Below, one piece after another: positions 33,957-43,132 of a stretch of DNA of 64,000 bases (position 1 is the first letter of the stretch; the number at the start of each line of letters is the position of its first letter). A program made the position numbers and the translations under genes. Under the pieces are notes generated by a model. The model was not told the DNA's origin. It did not search any database and was given only the letters and a program-made list of their open reading frames with translations. This DNA is from Belliella alkalica. Its GTDB lineage: Bacteria; Bacteroidota; Bacteroidia; Cytophagales; Cyclobacteriaceae. Location of the stretch: positions 49,603 to 113,602 of the forward strand of contig NZ_JAKZGO010000004.1 of the NCBI RefSeq assembly GCF_022549785.1. Reading direction: 5' to 3'.

Positions 33957-36900
33957 ATGAAGATCCTTCTTTTTGTATGGGGTTTCATTGCTTTTTCCAT
34001 ACTAGGCTGTAGTTTTTTCAAACAAGCCGAAACTTTTGCTCAAAATCAGGATTTTGAAAGCAACTTTAGTATAGTAAATCATCCTGATGAATTTTTGCCA
34101 TTATGGTCTGCCAATGAGATCAGAAGTACTGCTTCTAGGGTTTTCCAAGCTAATCTTGAGGGAAGAAACAGTTCACGTGCTTTGGCTGTACAGCCGATTG
34201 GGAGTTTTGACGGGCTTATTTATACCAAGATCAATCTTAAGGATTTGGAGGAGCCAAAAATAGCATTTTTTGCAAAAACCAACCAAAATGGTTCAGGAAA
34301 TAGACCTGTGATAGTTTTTGTTTCCTTTTCCCTAGATCAAATACAATATTCTGAAGCCATTCAAATTGGGAATGATGATACTTTTAGCAATCAGCAGACG
34401 GAATACAACCTTTATGAAATATTGATTCCAGATCAATTTTGGAATGATGAGAGTGTCTATTTGAAGTTTGAAGTAAAATTTGGTCAAGGATCAGGATCTG
34501 CAGCAAGGTTTTTTATGGATGATTTTGGCGTTTTTTCTGGAGATGAACAAGTGGATCCCATTCAGGTTAAAGAGACCTTGATCTTAGATCCACATAGGGT
34601 GAAAATTAATTTTGATAGAGAAATTCAGGTTTTTGACAAAGCCATAGCAAGTCTTCAAGGGTTGGAAATATTGTCAATAGATTTTCCAGATGATTCTTCG
34701 GCGATTATCCATACCGCCTCTGAGATTCCAAGTCAAGTTTTACAACTTTCATTGGAAAATATTCTTGAAAAGAATGGGGCTTTGACGGAAGAAATTAATG
34801 TATCGATCGACAACACAAAAATCCAAATTGGAGAAATCATCATTGAAAATCCCAACTCGCTACTCATTAGATTCAGCCAAAATTACTTGAGTTCAGATGT
34901 GAGTCAGACATCAAAGTTTTTGGTAAACGGCGCAAATCCTTCAAATATTTCCTTTTATGAAGATGGATTTAGTATAAAGCTAAGCTTAACCAGTGTGCTT
35001 TCTCTCAGCAAAAAGGTGAAGATCGAAACACAGGCTTTTCAAAACTTAAATCAAGAGCTTGGACTTTCCCAAATCCGTGAATTTGTTTATGAAGATGAGA
35101 TTGAGAGCTTATTTGCAAAAGATCAAAATTGGATTTCCATAGTCAATTTTCAGGAATTGAATTTTGAGTCATTTGATTTTAATGATTTTTCGATAATTGA
35201 CGGAGAAATTATTTTTTCCGAATGGAACATTTCTGGTGATGGAAAAGTCTTTGACTTGTTGTCGAATAACCCATTTGATGAAGGGATCACATATACCCTA
35301 CGTATTCCTCCAAGGAAAACAATTCGAGGGAAACAGTTGAATGGATCATTTAGGGATTTTGTGTGGGATGCAACTCCTCCAGAAGTAGTACGTGTGGATG
35401 GAATAGGGTCCAGAGAATTACTACTTATATTTTCTGAGGCTGTTGATCCTATTTTTGCGACGATTCTTAGCTATTACAAAATCAATGGAAGAGAACCTAT
35501 TGAAGCACATTTCCAAGGGAATGGAAGTTCGATAATTCTTAAGTGGGACTTTGATTTTGAACAGAATCAAACATATATTTTGGAGGTTGAAGGAGTGGTG
35601 GATTTTGCAGGAAATGTAATTGATAAAACTGATTTTGATTTTACTTTTGAATCTCCTAAGAAGTTAGCTTTCAAAAATCTAATCATCAATGAAGTCATGC
35701 CAGCCCCACGCGCTGGAAACTCTTTGCCAAATGTCGAATATATAGAAATCTACAATCCAAGTTTAGATCCAATCGCTTTGGGTGGTTTTCAATTGGCCAA
35801 TTCAAGGAGGACTACAACACTTCCTCCAGAAGTAATTCTACCTGACCAATATATTATTCTTTGTCCGAGAACTCAAGTTAATCAATTTACCAGGTTTGGG
35901 AGTGTAATCGGTTTAACTAACTGGCCCACATTATTGAATTCGGCAGATCAAGTCAAATTGTATGACAATGACGGGATAATTATAGACAGTTTGAATTATA
36001 CCACTGCCAACTTTGGTGGTAGTTCTTTTGCTTCTGGCGGTTATAGTTTGGAAATTGTAAATCCTTTTATAAAATGTAATTTGAGCAGCAATTTGAAGAC
36101 ATCTATTGCAGCTGAAAGGGGCACACCTGGGAGAATTAATTCAGTATTTGACGAGACTCCCGATAGAAGTAGTCCAGTTTTATTGAAAACAAGTGTGCTT
36201 TCAGCAAATCAAATACTTATGATTTTTTCCAAAAGCTTAAGCTCTGATTTGTCAAATTTGAATTTTGAAATAAACCCTAATCTCACAATCAATAGAATCG
36301 AATTGGGTGATAAACAAGAGTCATTGATGCTGACCTTTGATCAAACCATCCAAGAAGGAACCCAATACACAATAACTGTAAAAGACTTACGTGATTGTAT
36401 AGGAAATTTGATCAAGGATGGTGAAAATGAAGCTTTTTTTACAATCCCATCTTTGGCAGTTTCAGGTGATGTTATAATCAATGAAGTGTTGTTCAATGCA
36501 AATACGGGAGGCCCAAAATTCGTAGAAGTTTATAACCATTCCGATAAGTTTATAAATTTGAAAGATTGGAAATTGGCGAATTTGAACACTTCCAATGAGA
36601 TAGCCAACAGGCGAATCGTTTCAAGTGAAGATTTGATTATAGAGCCAAAAAGTTATCTAGTATTTACCACAGATAAGGATAGGCTAAGCTCTGACTATCC
36701 TAAAGGAGTGAAGGCTAATTTTGCATTGGTCAATACACTTCCAAGTTATCCACAGTCATCAGGGAATGTCGTTTGGCTTGATCCAAAAGAGGATATCGTA
36801 GAGATTTTCTCCTACTCTGAAAGAATGCATCATAGATTGTTGAAAGAAGTTAGGGGAGTATCACTAGAGCGCTTGTCGGCATTAGAGCTTGTGGAAAACC

Positions 36901-37304
36901 CCAACAACTGGAAATCTGCGTCCGCATCAGTAGGCTTTGCTACTCCTGGATATAAGAATTCAAATATTTTTGAGGAAATAGATTCATTTGGAATAGAAAT
37001 TCAACCAAAAGTGTTTGTGCCAGATGCGGCAGGAGAGCAAAATTTTACACAGATATCCTACAAAATGGATCAGGCTGGAAAAATAGCAACCCTTAGAATA
37101 TATGGAGTTGGCGGGCAATTAATTCGAGAGATCTGTCAAAATGATATTTGGGGATCTTCAGGCTTTTACACTTGGGATGGTACTGACTCCAACAGTCGGA
37201 AAGTCAGGCCTGGTTATTATGTTCTTGTTGTAGATTTGTTTGATTTGGAGGGGAGAGTCTCGCAGATCAAAAAAACAGTCGTGGTAGGTGCAAAAATCCA
37301 GTAA
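33957..37304 (+). CDS. Large secreted surface protein with two lamin-tail domains and FlgD-like C-terminus
   Basis: 1115 residues. The N-terminal export signal is ambiguous: a lipobox-like I-L-G-C near residue 18, or cleavage after T-F-A-Q near residue 30. An N-terminal jelly-roll-like region is followed by repeated Ig-like strands (e.g. about 470-560 and 735-820). Two lamin-tail (LTD) domains start at about 574 (I-I-N-E-V-M-P) and about 838 (I-I-N-E-V-L-F). The last 85 residues form a FlgD/gliding-type Ig fold (R-P-G-Y-Y-V-L-V-V-D). LTD proteins in Bacteroidota are extracellular, often near nucleases or in adhesion. No catalytic residues are seen. Confidence 0.85.
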   Translation: MKILLFVWGFIAFSILGCSFFKQAETFAQNQDFESNFSIVNHPDEFLPLWSANEIRSTASRVFQANLEGRNSSRALAVQPIGSFDGLIYTKINLKDLEEPKIAFFAKTNQNGSGNRPVIVFVSFSLDQIQYSEAIQIGNDDTFSNQQTEYNLYEILIPDQFWNDESVYLKFEVKFGQGSGSAARFFMDDFGVFSGDEQVDPIQVKETLILDPHRVKINFDREIQVFDKAIASLQGLEILSIDFPDDSSAIIHTASEIPSQVLQLSLENILEKNGALTEEINVSIDNTKIQIGEIIIENPNSLLIRFSQNYLSSDVSQTSKFLVNGANPSNISFYEDGFSIKLSLTSVLSLSKKVKIETQAFQNLNQELGLSQIREFVYEDEIESLFAKDQNWISIVNFQELNFESFDFNDFSIIDGEIIFSEWNISGDGKVFDLLSNNPFDEGITYTLRIPPRKTIRGKQLNGSFRDFVWDATPPEVVRVDGIGSRELLLIFSEAVDPIFATILSYYKINGREPIEAHFQGNGSSIILKWDFDFEQNQTYILEVEGVVDFAGNVIDKTDFDFTFESPKKLAFKNLIINEVMPAPRAGNSLPNVEYIEIYNPSLDPIALGGFQLANSRRTTTLPPEVILPDQYIILCPRTQVNQFTRFGSVIGLTNWPTLLNSADQVKLYDNDGIIIDSLNYTTANFGGSSFASGGYSLEIVNPFIKCNLSSNLKTSIAAERGTPGRINSVFDETPDRSSPVLLKTSVLSANQILMIFSKSLSSDLSNLNFEINPNLTINRIELGDKQESLMLTFDQTIQEGTQYTITVKDLRDCIGNLIKDGENEAFFTIPSLAVSGDVIINEVLFNANTGGPKFVEVYNHSDKFINLKDWKLANLNTSNEIANRRIVSSEDLIIEPKSYLVFTTDKDRLSSDYPKGVKANFALVNTLPSYPQSSGNVVWLDPKEDIVEIFSYSERMHHRLLKEVRGVSLERLSALELVENPNNWKSASASVGFATPGYKNSNIFEEIDSFGIEIQPKVFVPDAAGEQNFTQISYKMDQAGKIATLRIYGVGGQLIREICQNDIWGSSGFYTWDGTDSNSRKVRPGYYVLVVDLFDLEGRVSQIKKTVVVGAKIQ

Positions 37305-37367
37305 TTTTTGCATTATTATAAAATTATCTTTAAATTAAAGAACCGTAAACTCAAACCCAAAAACCAA

Positions 37368-37523
37368 ATGAACCACGACATCGTAACACAGACACTGAAA
37401 ACCTATTTCTTTGAAAAAGGTAAGACAATCAAAGTTATCCAAAGATATTTAAGGATCAAATACCGATTGATGATGGATGAAAAGCTATTAGAAAAAAGGT
37501 TACAAAATATCTCAGTAAATTAA
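37368..37523 (+). CDS. Small basic helical protein, unknown
   Basis: 51 residues with the start at 37368 (M-N-H-D-I-V); an in-frame ATG at 37308 would lie 3 nt after the preceding stop and add a very basic leader, so it is less likely. The chain is amphipathic and positively charged (about a dozen Lys/Arg), suggesting a nucleic-acid or ribosome-binding peptide, but no family is recognised. It ends at a strong terminator, which argues that it is a real transcribed gene. Confidence 0.55.
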   Translation: MNHDIVTQTLKTYFFEKGKTIKVIQRYLRIKYRLMMDEKLLEKRLQNISVN

Positions 37524-37546
37524 AAACCGCCTAGTGCGGTTTTTTT
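37522..37546 (+). terminator. Intrinsic terminator after the 51-residue gene
   Basis: AAAAACCGC, 5-nt loop, GCGGTTTTT, followed by T-rich sequence. The stem begins inside the stop codon region. Confidence 0.85.
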
Positions 37547-37635
37547 ATTTTTGATTTCCAAAAGGTAAGTGTATTTTAGGGGCTTTTAAACCCAAAGGGT
37601 ATAAAAAGAGTATACCAATTATAAAACTAAAAGCT

Positions 37636-38019
37636 ATGAGTCAAGACCAAAAAACTGCTTATTCTCCTGACGAATTGAAGGAGTTTGAAGAAATAATATT
37701 ACAAAAATTAGGAGTTGCCAAGGCAGAGTTGAACTCATTGAAGGAAACCTTAAGCAAGAAAAACGATAGCGGAACTGATTTTACAGCTTCTACTTCAAAG
37801 CTTCTTGAAGATGGAGCAGACACTCTTGAGAGAGAAAATATGAGTCAACTTGCGGCTAGACAACAGAAATTCATAATAAATCTTGAAAATGCTTTGGTGA
37901 GGATTAAAAATGGTACCTATGGAGTATGTGTTGACACTGGAAAATTAATCGCTAAAGATAGGTTGAAAGCTGTTCCGCACACAATGCATTCAATAGAGGC
38001 TAAGTTGGCTAAAAAATAA
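37636..38019 (+). CDS. TraR/DksA-family regulator lacking most zinc-finger cysteines
   Basis: 127 residues. N-terminal coiled coil (about 10-75), then the DksA tail R-I-K-N-G-T-Y-G-V-C-V-D-T-G-K-L-I-A-K-D-R-L. Only one of the four zinc-ligand cysteines of classical DksA remains. Members of this type are common in Bacteroidota. DksA proteins enter the RNA polymerase secondary channel and tune initiation with ppGpp. Whether this cysteine-poor form does so is not known. scpB follows with a 1-nt gap. Confidence 0.85.
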   Translation: MSQDQKTAYSPDELKEFEEIILQKLGVAKAELNSLKETLSKKNDSGTDFTASTSKLLEDGADTLERENMSQLAARQQKFIINLENALVRIKNGTYGVCVDTGKLIAKDRLKAVPHTMHSIEAKLAKK

Positions 38020-38020
38020 A

Positions 38021-38581
38021 TTGGATTTCTTACATAGACATATTGAAGCACTTGTATTTTGCGCTCCTTCTCCGATAAGTATTGAAGAGACCCAGAAGTG
38101 CTTGTCCGAAATGTTTGAGTCAGAGGTTCCAAAAGATCATATTTTGACTGCATTCAAAGATTTGCAGTCAAAATATGAATCTGAAGATTTTTCATTCTCT
38201 TTGGAGCAAATTGCAGGCGGCTATCAATTTTTGACCAAACCGGCTTATCAAACAAGTATATCAATTTTGCTTAAGCAACAGTCCCAAAAAAGATTATCAA
38301 CTGCACAGCTTGAGACACTTTCAATTATTGCTTATAAGCAGCCTGTGACCAAAACAGAAGTTGAACAAATCAGAGGTGTAAGCTGTGATTATTCAATCCA
38401 GAAACTCTTAGAAAAAGAGCTTGTTACTATCAAGGGAAAGTCAGATAGTATTGGCAGGCCGATTTTATATGGTACAAGCGAAAAGTTCATGGAGTATTTT
38501 GGGATCAATTCACTTTCAGATTTGCCTCAACCAAAAGATTTTGCATCAGAAGAGAATCAAATAGGTGAGTCAAAGGAGTAG
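38021..38581 (+). CDS. scpB: Segregation and condensation protein B
   Basis: 186 residues with a TTG start at 38021, chosen because the family N-terminus (x-F-L-x-R-H-I-E-A-L-V-F-C-A) begins there and the next Met is about 30 residues in. Two winged-helix domains; the conserved A-Y-K-Q-P-V-T-K-T-E-V-E-Q-I-R-G-V block and G-R-P-I-L-Y-G-T-S near the end are clear. ScpB with ScpA bridges the SMC complex for chromosome compaction. It is translationally linked to the DksA-like gene; no scpA is in the window. Confidence 0.95.
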   Translation: MDFLHRHIEALVFCAPSPISIEETQKCLSEMFESEVPKDHILTAFKDLQSKYESEDFSFSLEQIAGGYQFLTKPAYQTSISILLKQQSQKRLSTAQLETLSIIAYKQPVTKTEVEQIRGVSCDYSIQKLLEKELVTIKGKSDSIGRPILYGTSEKFMEYFGINSLSDLPQPKDFASEENQIGESKE

Positions 38582-38585
38582 CTGA

Positions 38586-39206
38586 TCATTTGACTAATAC
38601 CTCTGCGTGACCTAATATCAAGTATTTCTTGCCAGTTTTCAACTCAAGACATAAGACCCTAGTGCGTTTGGTTTCAATTTTTTCAAAAACTCTACCTTTT
38701 ATTTCGAATACTGTGCCTCTATTTAAATGTTGTAATAATTTTAAATTTTCTTCTTTTTTGTCTTTATCAAATTTTCTTAACTCTATCATCAAAAAGTAAT
38801 CTCTAGTAGAGCTGGCCTTCGGATTTGCCATATGTCTTTTTAAATGAATATATATTTCTATTGGAAATACTTTTGGATTTAGCACAGGCTCCATTAATTT
38901 TTGAAAAGATGATTTCCATTCTTTCCCATGTGGCTTAATATAACCACCAAATTTAGAGAATGCTCTATAATGAGCTACCTCATGCAAATAAGTAATCAGA
39001 AATTGATATGGATTTAAGTCGTAATTAATAGTTATTGTTTGGACTTTTTTGTCACTTCTGTAACGAAAATCCCCAAGTTTGGAATTTCTGCTATTCGTTA
39101 TATAAAAGTTAAAAGGCATTTCTTTCCATAAGTCAAAACAATATTTTACAGCGTCTTCTGGCACATGTTTTCGAAACGCTTGAAAAAATTGTTGGTCGGT
39201 ATTCAT
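38586..39206 (-). CDS. SprT-like zinc metalloprotease-domain protein
   Basis: 206 residues from ATG 39206 (M-N-T-D-Q-Q-F-F); an in-frame ATG at 39233 is possible. The H-E-V-A-H motif near residue 86 is followed by a downstream His (P-H-G-K-E-W) as third ligand, the SprT/Spartan arrangement. The C-terminal part lacks the usual cysteine ribbon. Spartan relatives cleave DNA-protein cross-links; bacterial SprT function is not well defined. It is convergent with scpB, the stops being 5 nt apart. Confidence 0.88.
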   Translation of the reverse strand: MNTDQQFFQAFRKHVPEDAVKYCFDLWKEMPFNFYITNSRNSKLGDFRYRSDKKVQTITINYDLNPYQFLITYLHEVAHYRAFSKFGGYIKPHGKEWKSSFQKLMEPVLNPKVFPIEIYIHLKRHMANPKASSTRDYFLMIELRKFDKDKKEENLKLLQHLNRGTVFEIKGRVFEKIETKRTRVLCLELKTGKKYLILGHAEVLVK

Positions 39207-39415
39207 AATTCTATTTAATAAGCTTTTCGTCAAAAGATTAAGGTAAATGATATGTTTAAGTGTAAACGATTTAGTAAAGAATGAATGTTAGCATAACGAA
39301 GTGTTAAAATACATTTTTTAAGGTAAAAGAAGTAATGGAAATTGAAATAAATTATTCATATTGAATTGTGTTTTTAAATTATTTTTAAAAAAAGCATTAA
39401 AGCAATAAAAAAATT

Positions 39416-40654
39416 ATGAATTCAAAACTACTCATCAGGCTTTCCCTCGTTTTTAACTATATGGTATTTGCGGTACTGCTTAATTCAGTAGGTGCTGTGA
39501 TATTACAAGTTCAAAGGACTTTTGATGTAAGTAAGGCAGAAGCGTCAGTCTTGGAGGGCTTCAAAGACTTGCCAATTGCGATTTTTTCATTTATTGTAGC
39601 ATCGTTTCTCCCAAAATTAGGAATTAGGAAAGGCATGCTGATTGCTTTGTTTGCAGTAGCAGTATTGTGTTTTATGATGCCTTTGGTGGCTGATGAATTT
39701 TGGTACTTTAAGCTTCTTTTTGCCATTGTAGGAATTTCATTTGCGGTGATCAAAGTATCTGTGTTTGCTACAATTGGTCTTGTGACTAACAATCCCAAAG
39801 AGCATAGTAGCTTTATGAGTACCATTGAGGGATTCTTTATGGTCGGGGTTTTGTTGGGGAACGTTTTTTTTAGTCTGTTTGTAGATGATGCTAATCCAAA
39901 TTCCAGCAATTGGCTGAATATCTATTGGTACCTTGGAGCGATCACATTGGTAGCAGCATTGCTACTATATTTCGCTCAAATCAATGAATCAGAGTCAAAG
40001 AAAGGTGATTCCAAAGCCTCAGAGGATTTTATGGAAATGCTGAAGTTGGTTGTCAAACCACTGGTATTGGTATTTGCCGCATCGGCATTTTTGTTTGTCT
40101 TGATAGAACAGAGTTTTATGACTTGGACGCCTACTTTCTATCAAGATGTCTTACAAGTTCCCGCAAGTATGGGTATTCAGGCTGGTGCAGTATTGGCAGG
40201 AGCATTGGCGATTGGAAGATTACTGGCAGGGTTTATTTTAAAAAAGGTTCATTGGCTTACCTTTACACTTAGTTGTATAGTTTTGGTTGGAGTTTGTGTT
40301 GTATTGACCTTACCATTGACGAGCAATCAGCCTGAAATTACAGAAACAAGCACTTGGTTCAATGCACCATTTGTAGTTTATTTATTTCCGATATTAGGTG
40401 TCTTTTTGGCACCAATATATCCTACTATAAATTCGGTAGTTCTGAGTGCGCTTCCCAAATATATGCAAAGCTCTATGTCAGGATTGATAGTAGTATTCTC
40501 AGCATTGGGAGGTACTACCGGTTCTATTGTAACTGGACATATATTTGAAGCGTATGGAGGAACTAATGCATTCTATTTCTCCTTATTTCCGATTACAGCA
40601 CTTTGTCTTGTATTGATTTTGCTTCATAGACAAGTAAGAAAACAAACCGCATGA
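39416..40654 (+). CDS. MFS transporter, probably for trehalose or another sugar
   Basis: 412 residues with twelve predicted membrane helices in two halves. The cytoplasmic loop after helix 2 contains L-G-I-R-K-G-M, a typical MFS A-motif variant, and a charged central loop lies near residue 190. It overlaps the trehalase start by 4 nt (ATGA), so the two products are made together. Import of trehalose, or export of its glucose product, is inferred from this pairing. Confidence 0.85.
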   Translation: MNSKLLIRLSLVFNYMVFAVLLNSVGAVILQVQRTFDVSKAEASVLEGFKDLPIAIFSFIVASFLPKLGIRKGMLIALFAVAVLCFMMPLVADEFWYFKLLFAIVGISFAVIKVSVFATIGLVTNNPKEHSSFMSTIEGFFMVGVLLGNVFFSLFVDDANPNSSNWLNIYWYLGAITLVAALLLYFAQINESESKKGDSKASEDFMEMLKLVVKPLVLVFAASAFLFVLIEQSFMTWTPTFYQDVLQVPASMGIQAGAVLAGALAIGRLLAGFILKKVHWLTFTLSCIVLVGVCVVLTLPLTSNQPEITETSTWFNAPFVVYLFPILGVFLAPIYPTINSVVLSALPKYMQSSMSGLIVVFSALGGTTGSIVTGHIFEAYGGTNAFYFSLFPITALCLVLILLHRQVRKQTA

Positions 40655-42174
40655 AATTTTACGAACAACCAGAAGATTTATATTTAGCCCTTTTTGAAGT
40701 GGTTCAGATGAGTGGCGTTTTTGCGGACTCAAAGACCTTTGTGGATTGCTTACCAAAGCGCGATGCAAATGCGATTGTGACCGATTTTTATCGTGCGCTA
40801 AAAAAGCCAGATTTTGACTTATTGACATTTCTCAAAGAAAATTTCATAATTCCGGAGGAAAATAACGAAATAAAAATGGATATTCCTCAGGACATTTCAC
40901 TGGAAGAAAGATTGAAAATCCAATGGCAATACCTTACCAAAGAAGCCGATGTAGAAATAGAAGGGTCAAGTTTGATACCTCTACCTTTGCCATACATAGT
41001 TCCGGGAGGAAGATTTCAAGAGATTTATTATTGGGATAGCTATTTTACCATGCTTGGTCTGAAGGCTTCAGGTCGGGTAGATTTGATAGAATCAATGGTT
41101 GAAAATTTCGCCCACTTGATACGAACAGTGGGTCATATCCCAAATGGAAACAGAACCTACTTTTTGTCAAGATCACAGCCACCCTTTTTTGCCAAGATGG
41201 TGGAGTTGCTTGCAGAGGCCAAGGGAGACAAAGAGATCATCAAGAAATATTTGACTGAAATTTGGGTTGAATATCTCTTTTGGATAGAAGGTGAGACGGA
41301 GATACCCATACCAGGGAAATACTACAAACGTGTAGTAAGGATGGATGATGATACTGCTTTAAACAGATATTGGGACGATGACAATACCCCAAGGGCAGAA
41401 TCTTATGTGGAGGACATAGAACTTTCTGACAAATCAAGGCGCTATCCAGAGAAGCTTTTTAGGAACCTTCGTGCAGCATGTGAATCCGGTTGGGATTTTA
41501 GTTCGCGATGGCTTTATGACGCTATGGATTTGAAGAGTGTACAAACCATTGCTCTGATTCCTGTTGATCTCAATGTCCTACTATCTGAGACAGAAAGGAT
41601 TATTATAGAATCCATGGAGCTGTATGGTGAGGACGAAAATGTCATTTCTAGAATGAAAAATTTTAGGAAAAACAGAATAGAAGGGATTGAACGCTATTGT
41701 TGGGAAGAGGAGAGAGGGATTTTCTTGGATTATCATATCAAATTTAAAGAAAAAGTAAACCGCCCTTCATTGGCAATGCTCTATCCACTATGGGCTAACA
41801 CTGCGACCCCAAGTCAAGCAAAAAGGGTGTTAGATTATGTGGAATATTATTTTCTCCGGGACGGAGGACTTGTCACCACAGAAATCAACTCTGGCCAGCA
41901 ATGGGATGCACCAAATGGCTGGGCACCTTTGCAGTGGATTGGTTTTCAGGCCATGCTGAATTATGGAAAGGAAGATATGGCAAAAACCTTGGCTGAAAGA
42001 TGGACAAAACTCAATGAATCCGTATTCGAAAGAACAGGAAAAATGATGGAAAAATACAACGTCGAAGACCTGAGCCTCGAAGCAGGAGGTGGAGAATACC
42101 CAGTTCAAGACGGTTTTGGATGGACCAATGGAGTTTACTTGGCCATGAAGGAATGGTTGAGGGAGAACGACTGA
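40651..42174 (+). CDS. treF: Trehalase, glycoside hydrolase family 37
   Basis: 507 residues. Both family signatures are present: P-G-G-R-F-Q-E-I-Y-Y-W-D-S near residues 118-130 and Q-W-D-A-P-N-G-W-A-P-L-Q-W near 417-429, together with G-G-G-E-Y near the C-terminus. It splits trehalose into two glucose units. No signal peptide is seen, so it is the cytoplasmic form, which suits coupling to an importer. Confidence 0.95.
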   Translation: MKFYEQPEDLYLALFEVVQMSGVFADSKTFVDCLPKRDANAIVTDFYRALKKPDFDLLTFLKENFIIPEENNEIKMDIPQDISLEERLKIQWQYLTKEADVEIEGSSLIPLPLPYIVPGGRFQEIYYWDSYFTMLGLKASGRVDLIESMVENFAHLIRTVGHIPNGNRTYFLSRSQPPFFAKMVELLAEAKGDKEIIKKYLTEIWVEYLFWIEGETEIPIPGKYYKRVVRMDDDTALNRYWDDDNTPRAESYVEDIELSDKSRRYPEKLFRNLRAACESGWDFSSRWLYDAMDLKSVQTIALIPVDLNVLLSETERIIIESMELYGEDENVISRMKNFRKNRIEGIERYCWEEERGIFLDYHIKFKEKVNRPSLAMLYPLWANTATPSQAKRVLDYVEYYFLRDGGLVTTEINSGQQWDAPNGWAPLQWIGFQAMLNYGKEDMAKTLAERWTKLNESVFERTGKMMEKYNVEDLSLEAGGGEYPVQDGFGWTNGVYLAMKEWLREND

Positions 42175-42203
42175 AAGCTAAGTTGATTTGTTAAAAATGA
42201 AAA

Positions 42204-43067
42204 ATGAATAGAGAGATTATATTATCGCAACAACATATTGAAAATAAAATTTACAATGTGCGAGGCGTCCAAGTAATGTTGGATAGCGACTTGGCTGCGA
42301 TGTATGAAGTTTCTACAGGTAGGTTGAATGAACAAGTAAAACGAAACATTGAGCGTTTTCCTGATGATTTTATGTTTCAACTTACACAAGAAGAATGGGA
42401 CATATTGATGTTGCAAGAAGCGAAATCAAGTTTAAGGTCGCAAAATGCGATCTTAGAAAACAAGCAAGGAAAGCATCGAAAATACTTACCATATGTTTTC
42501 GCTGAACAAGGTGTTTCGGGTTTATCTGGCGTATTGAAGAGTCAAGCAGCAGCTAATATGCACGTTGCGATTATGCGTGCTTTTGTTCAAATGAGGAAGT
42601 TTATAAATGATAACCTAGGGCTGTTGCAGCGAATGGACGGTATTGAACGCAGACAATTGGAAACTGACCAAAAATTTGAGAAAGTATTTAAAGCCCTTGA
42701 AAGAAAAGACATCATTCCATCTCAAGGAATTTTCTTTGACGGACAAGTATTCGATGCTTATGAATTGGCTTCCAAAATCATCCGCTCTGCCAAGAAAAAC
42801 ATTGTGTTGATTGATAACTATATAGACGAAACAACCTTGACCCATTTAGCTAAGAAAACAAAAGCAGTAAATGTTCTTTTATTGACCAAAACAATTTCTA
42901 AGCAATTGGCCTTAGATGTAAAAAAAGCCAATGAGCAATATAGTAATTTTGAACTCAAAACCTTTACACAAAGTCATGACAGGTTTTTGATAATCGATGG
43001 AGAAGAAGTTTATCACCTCGGTGCCTCATTAAAAGATCTGGGTAAAAAATGCCTGCCTGCCGCCTAG
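42204..43067 (+). CDS. ORF6N-domain protein with C-terminal PLD-like domain, cut short by an in-frame insertion
   Basis: 287 residues. The N-terminal ORF6N domain (V-M-L-D-S-D-L-A-x-M-Y-x-V-x-T-x-x-L-N-E-Q-V-K-R-N) is a phage- and mobile-element-type DNA-binding module. The C-terminal half (about 170-287) resembles a PLD-like nuclease domain with H-D-R-F-L-I-I-D and a following strand (Y-H-L-G-A-S-L-K-D-L-G-K-K). Relatives continue W-F-A-F-S-K; here a short insertion brings in a TAG, but the same frame resumes right after it (F-A-F-S-K-M-D-K ... L-K-E-V-D-L) to a TGA at 43134-43136. The protein loses about 22 residues and may or may not work. Confidence 0.85.
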   Translation: MNREIILSQQHIENKIYNVRGVQVMLDSDLAAMYEVSTGRLNEQVKRNIERFPDDFMFQLTQEEWDILMLQEAKSSLRSQNAILENKQGKHRKYLPYVFAEQGVSGLSGVLKSQAAANMHVAIMRAFVQMRKFINDNLGLLQRMDGIERRQLETDQKFEKVFKALERKDIIPSQGIFFDGQVFDAYELASKIIRSAKKNIVLIDNYIDETTLTHLAKKTKAVNVLLLTKTISKQLALDVKKANEQYSNFELKTFTQSHDRFLIIDGEEVYHLGASLKDLGKKCLPAA

Positions 43068-43072
43068 GAAGG
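43052..43072. repeat. 21-nt imperfect palindromic insertion creating a stop in the ORF6N/PLD gene
   Basis: The stretch starts CCTGCCTGCC and ends TAGGAAGG. Its two halves pair imperfectly (CCT with AGG, CCT with AGG). It splits the expected lysine-tryptophan-phenylalanine junction of the domain, and the coding frame is the same before and after. It resembles the short GC-rich palindromic repeats scattered in Cytophagales genomes. Confidence 0.55.
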
Positions 43073-43132
43073 GTTTGCCTTTTCTAAGATGGATAAAACT
43101 CTAGTAAATAGCATTTTAAAAGAAGTTGATTT

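Noticed and set aside
36746-36754. A perfect TTATCCACA DnaA box
   Set aside because: Single copy inside the lamin-tail coding sequence, with no cluster; expected by chance.
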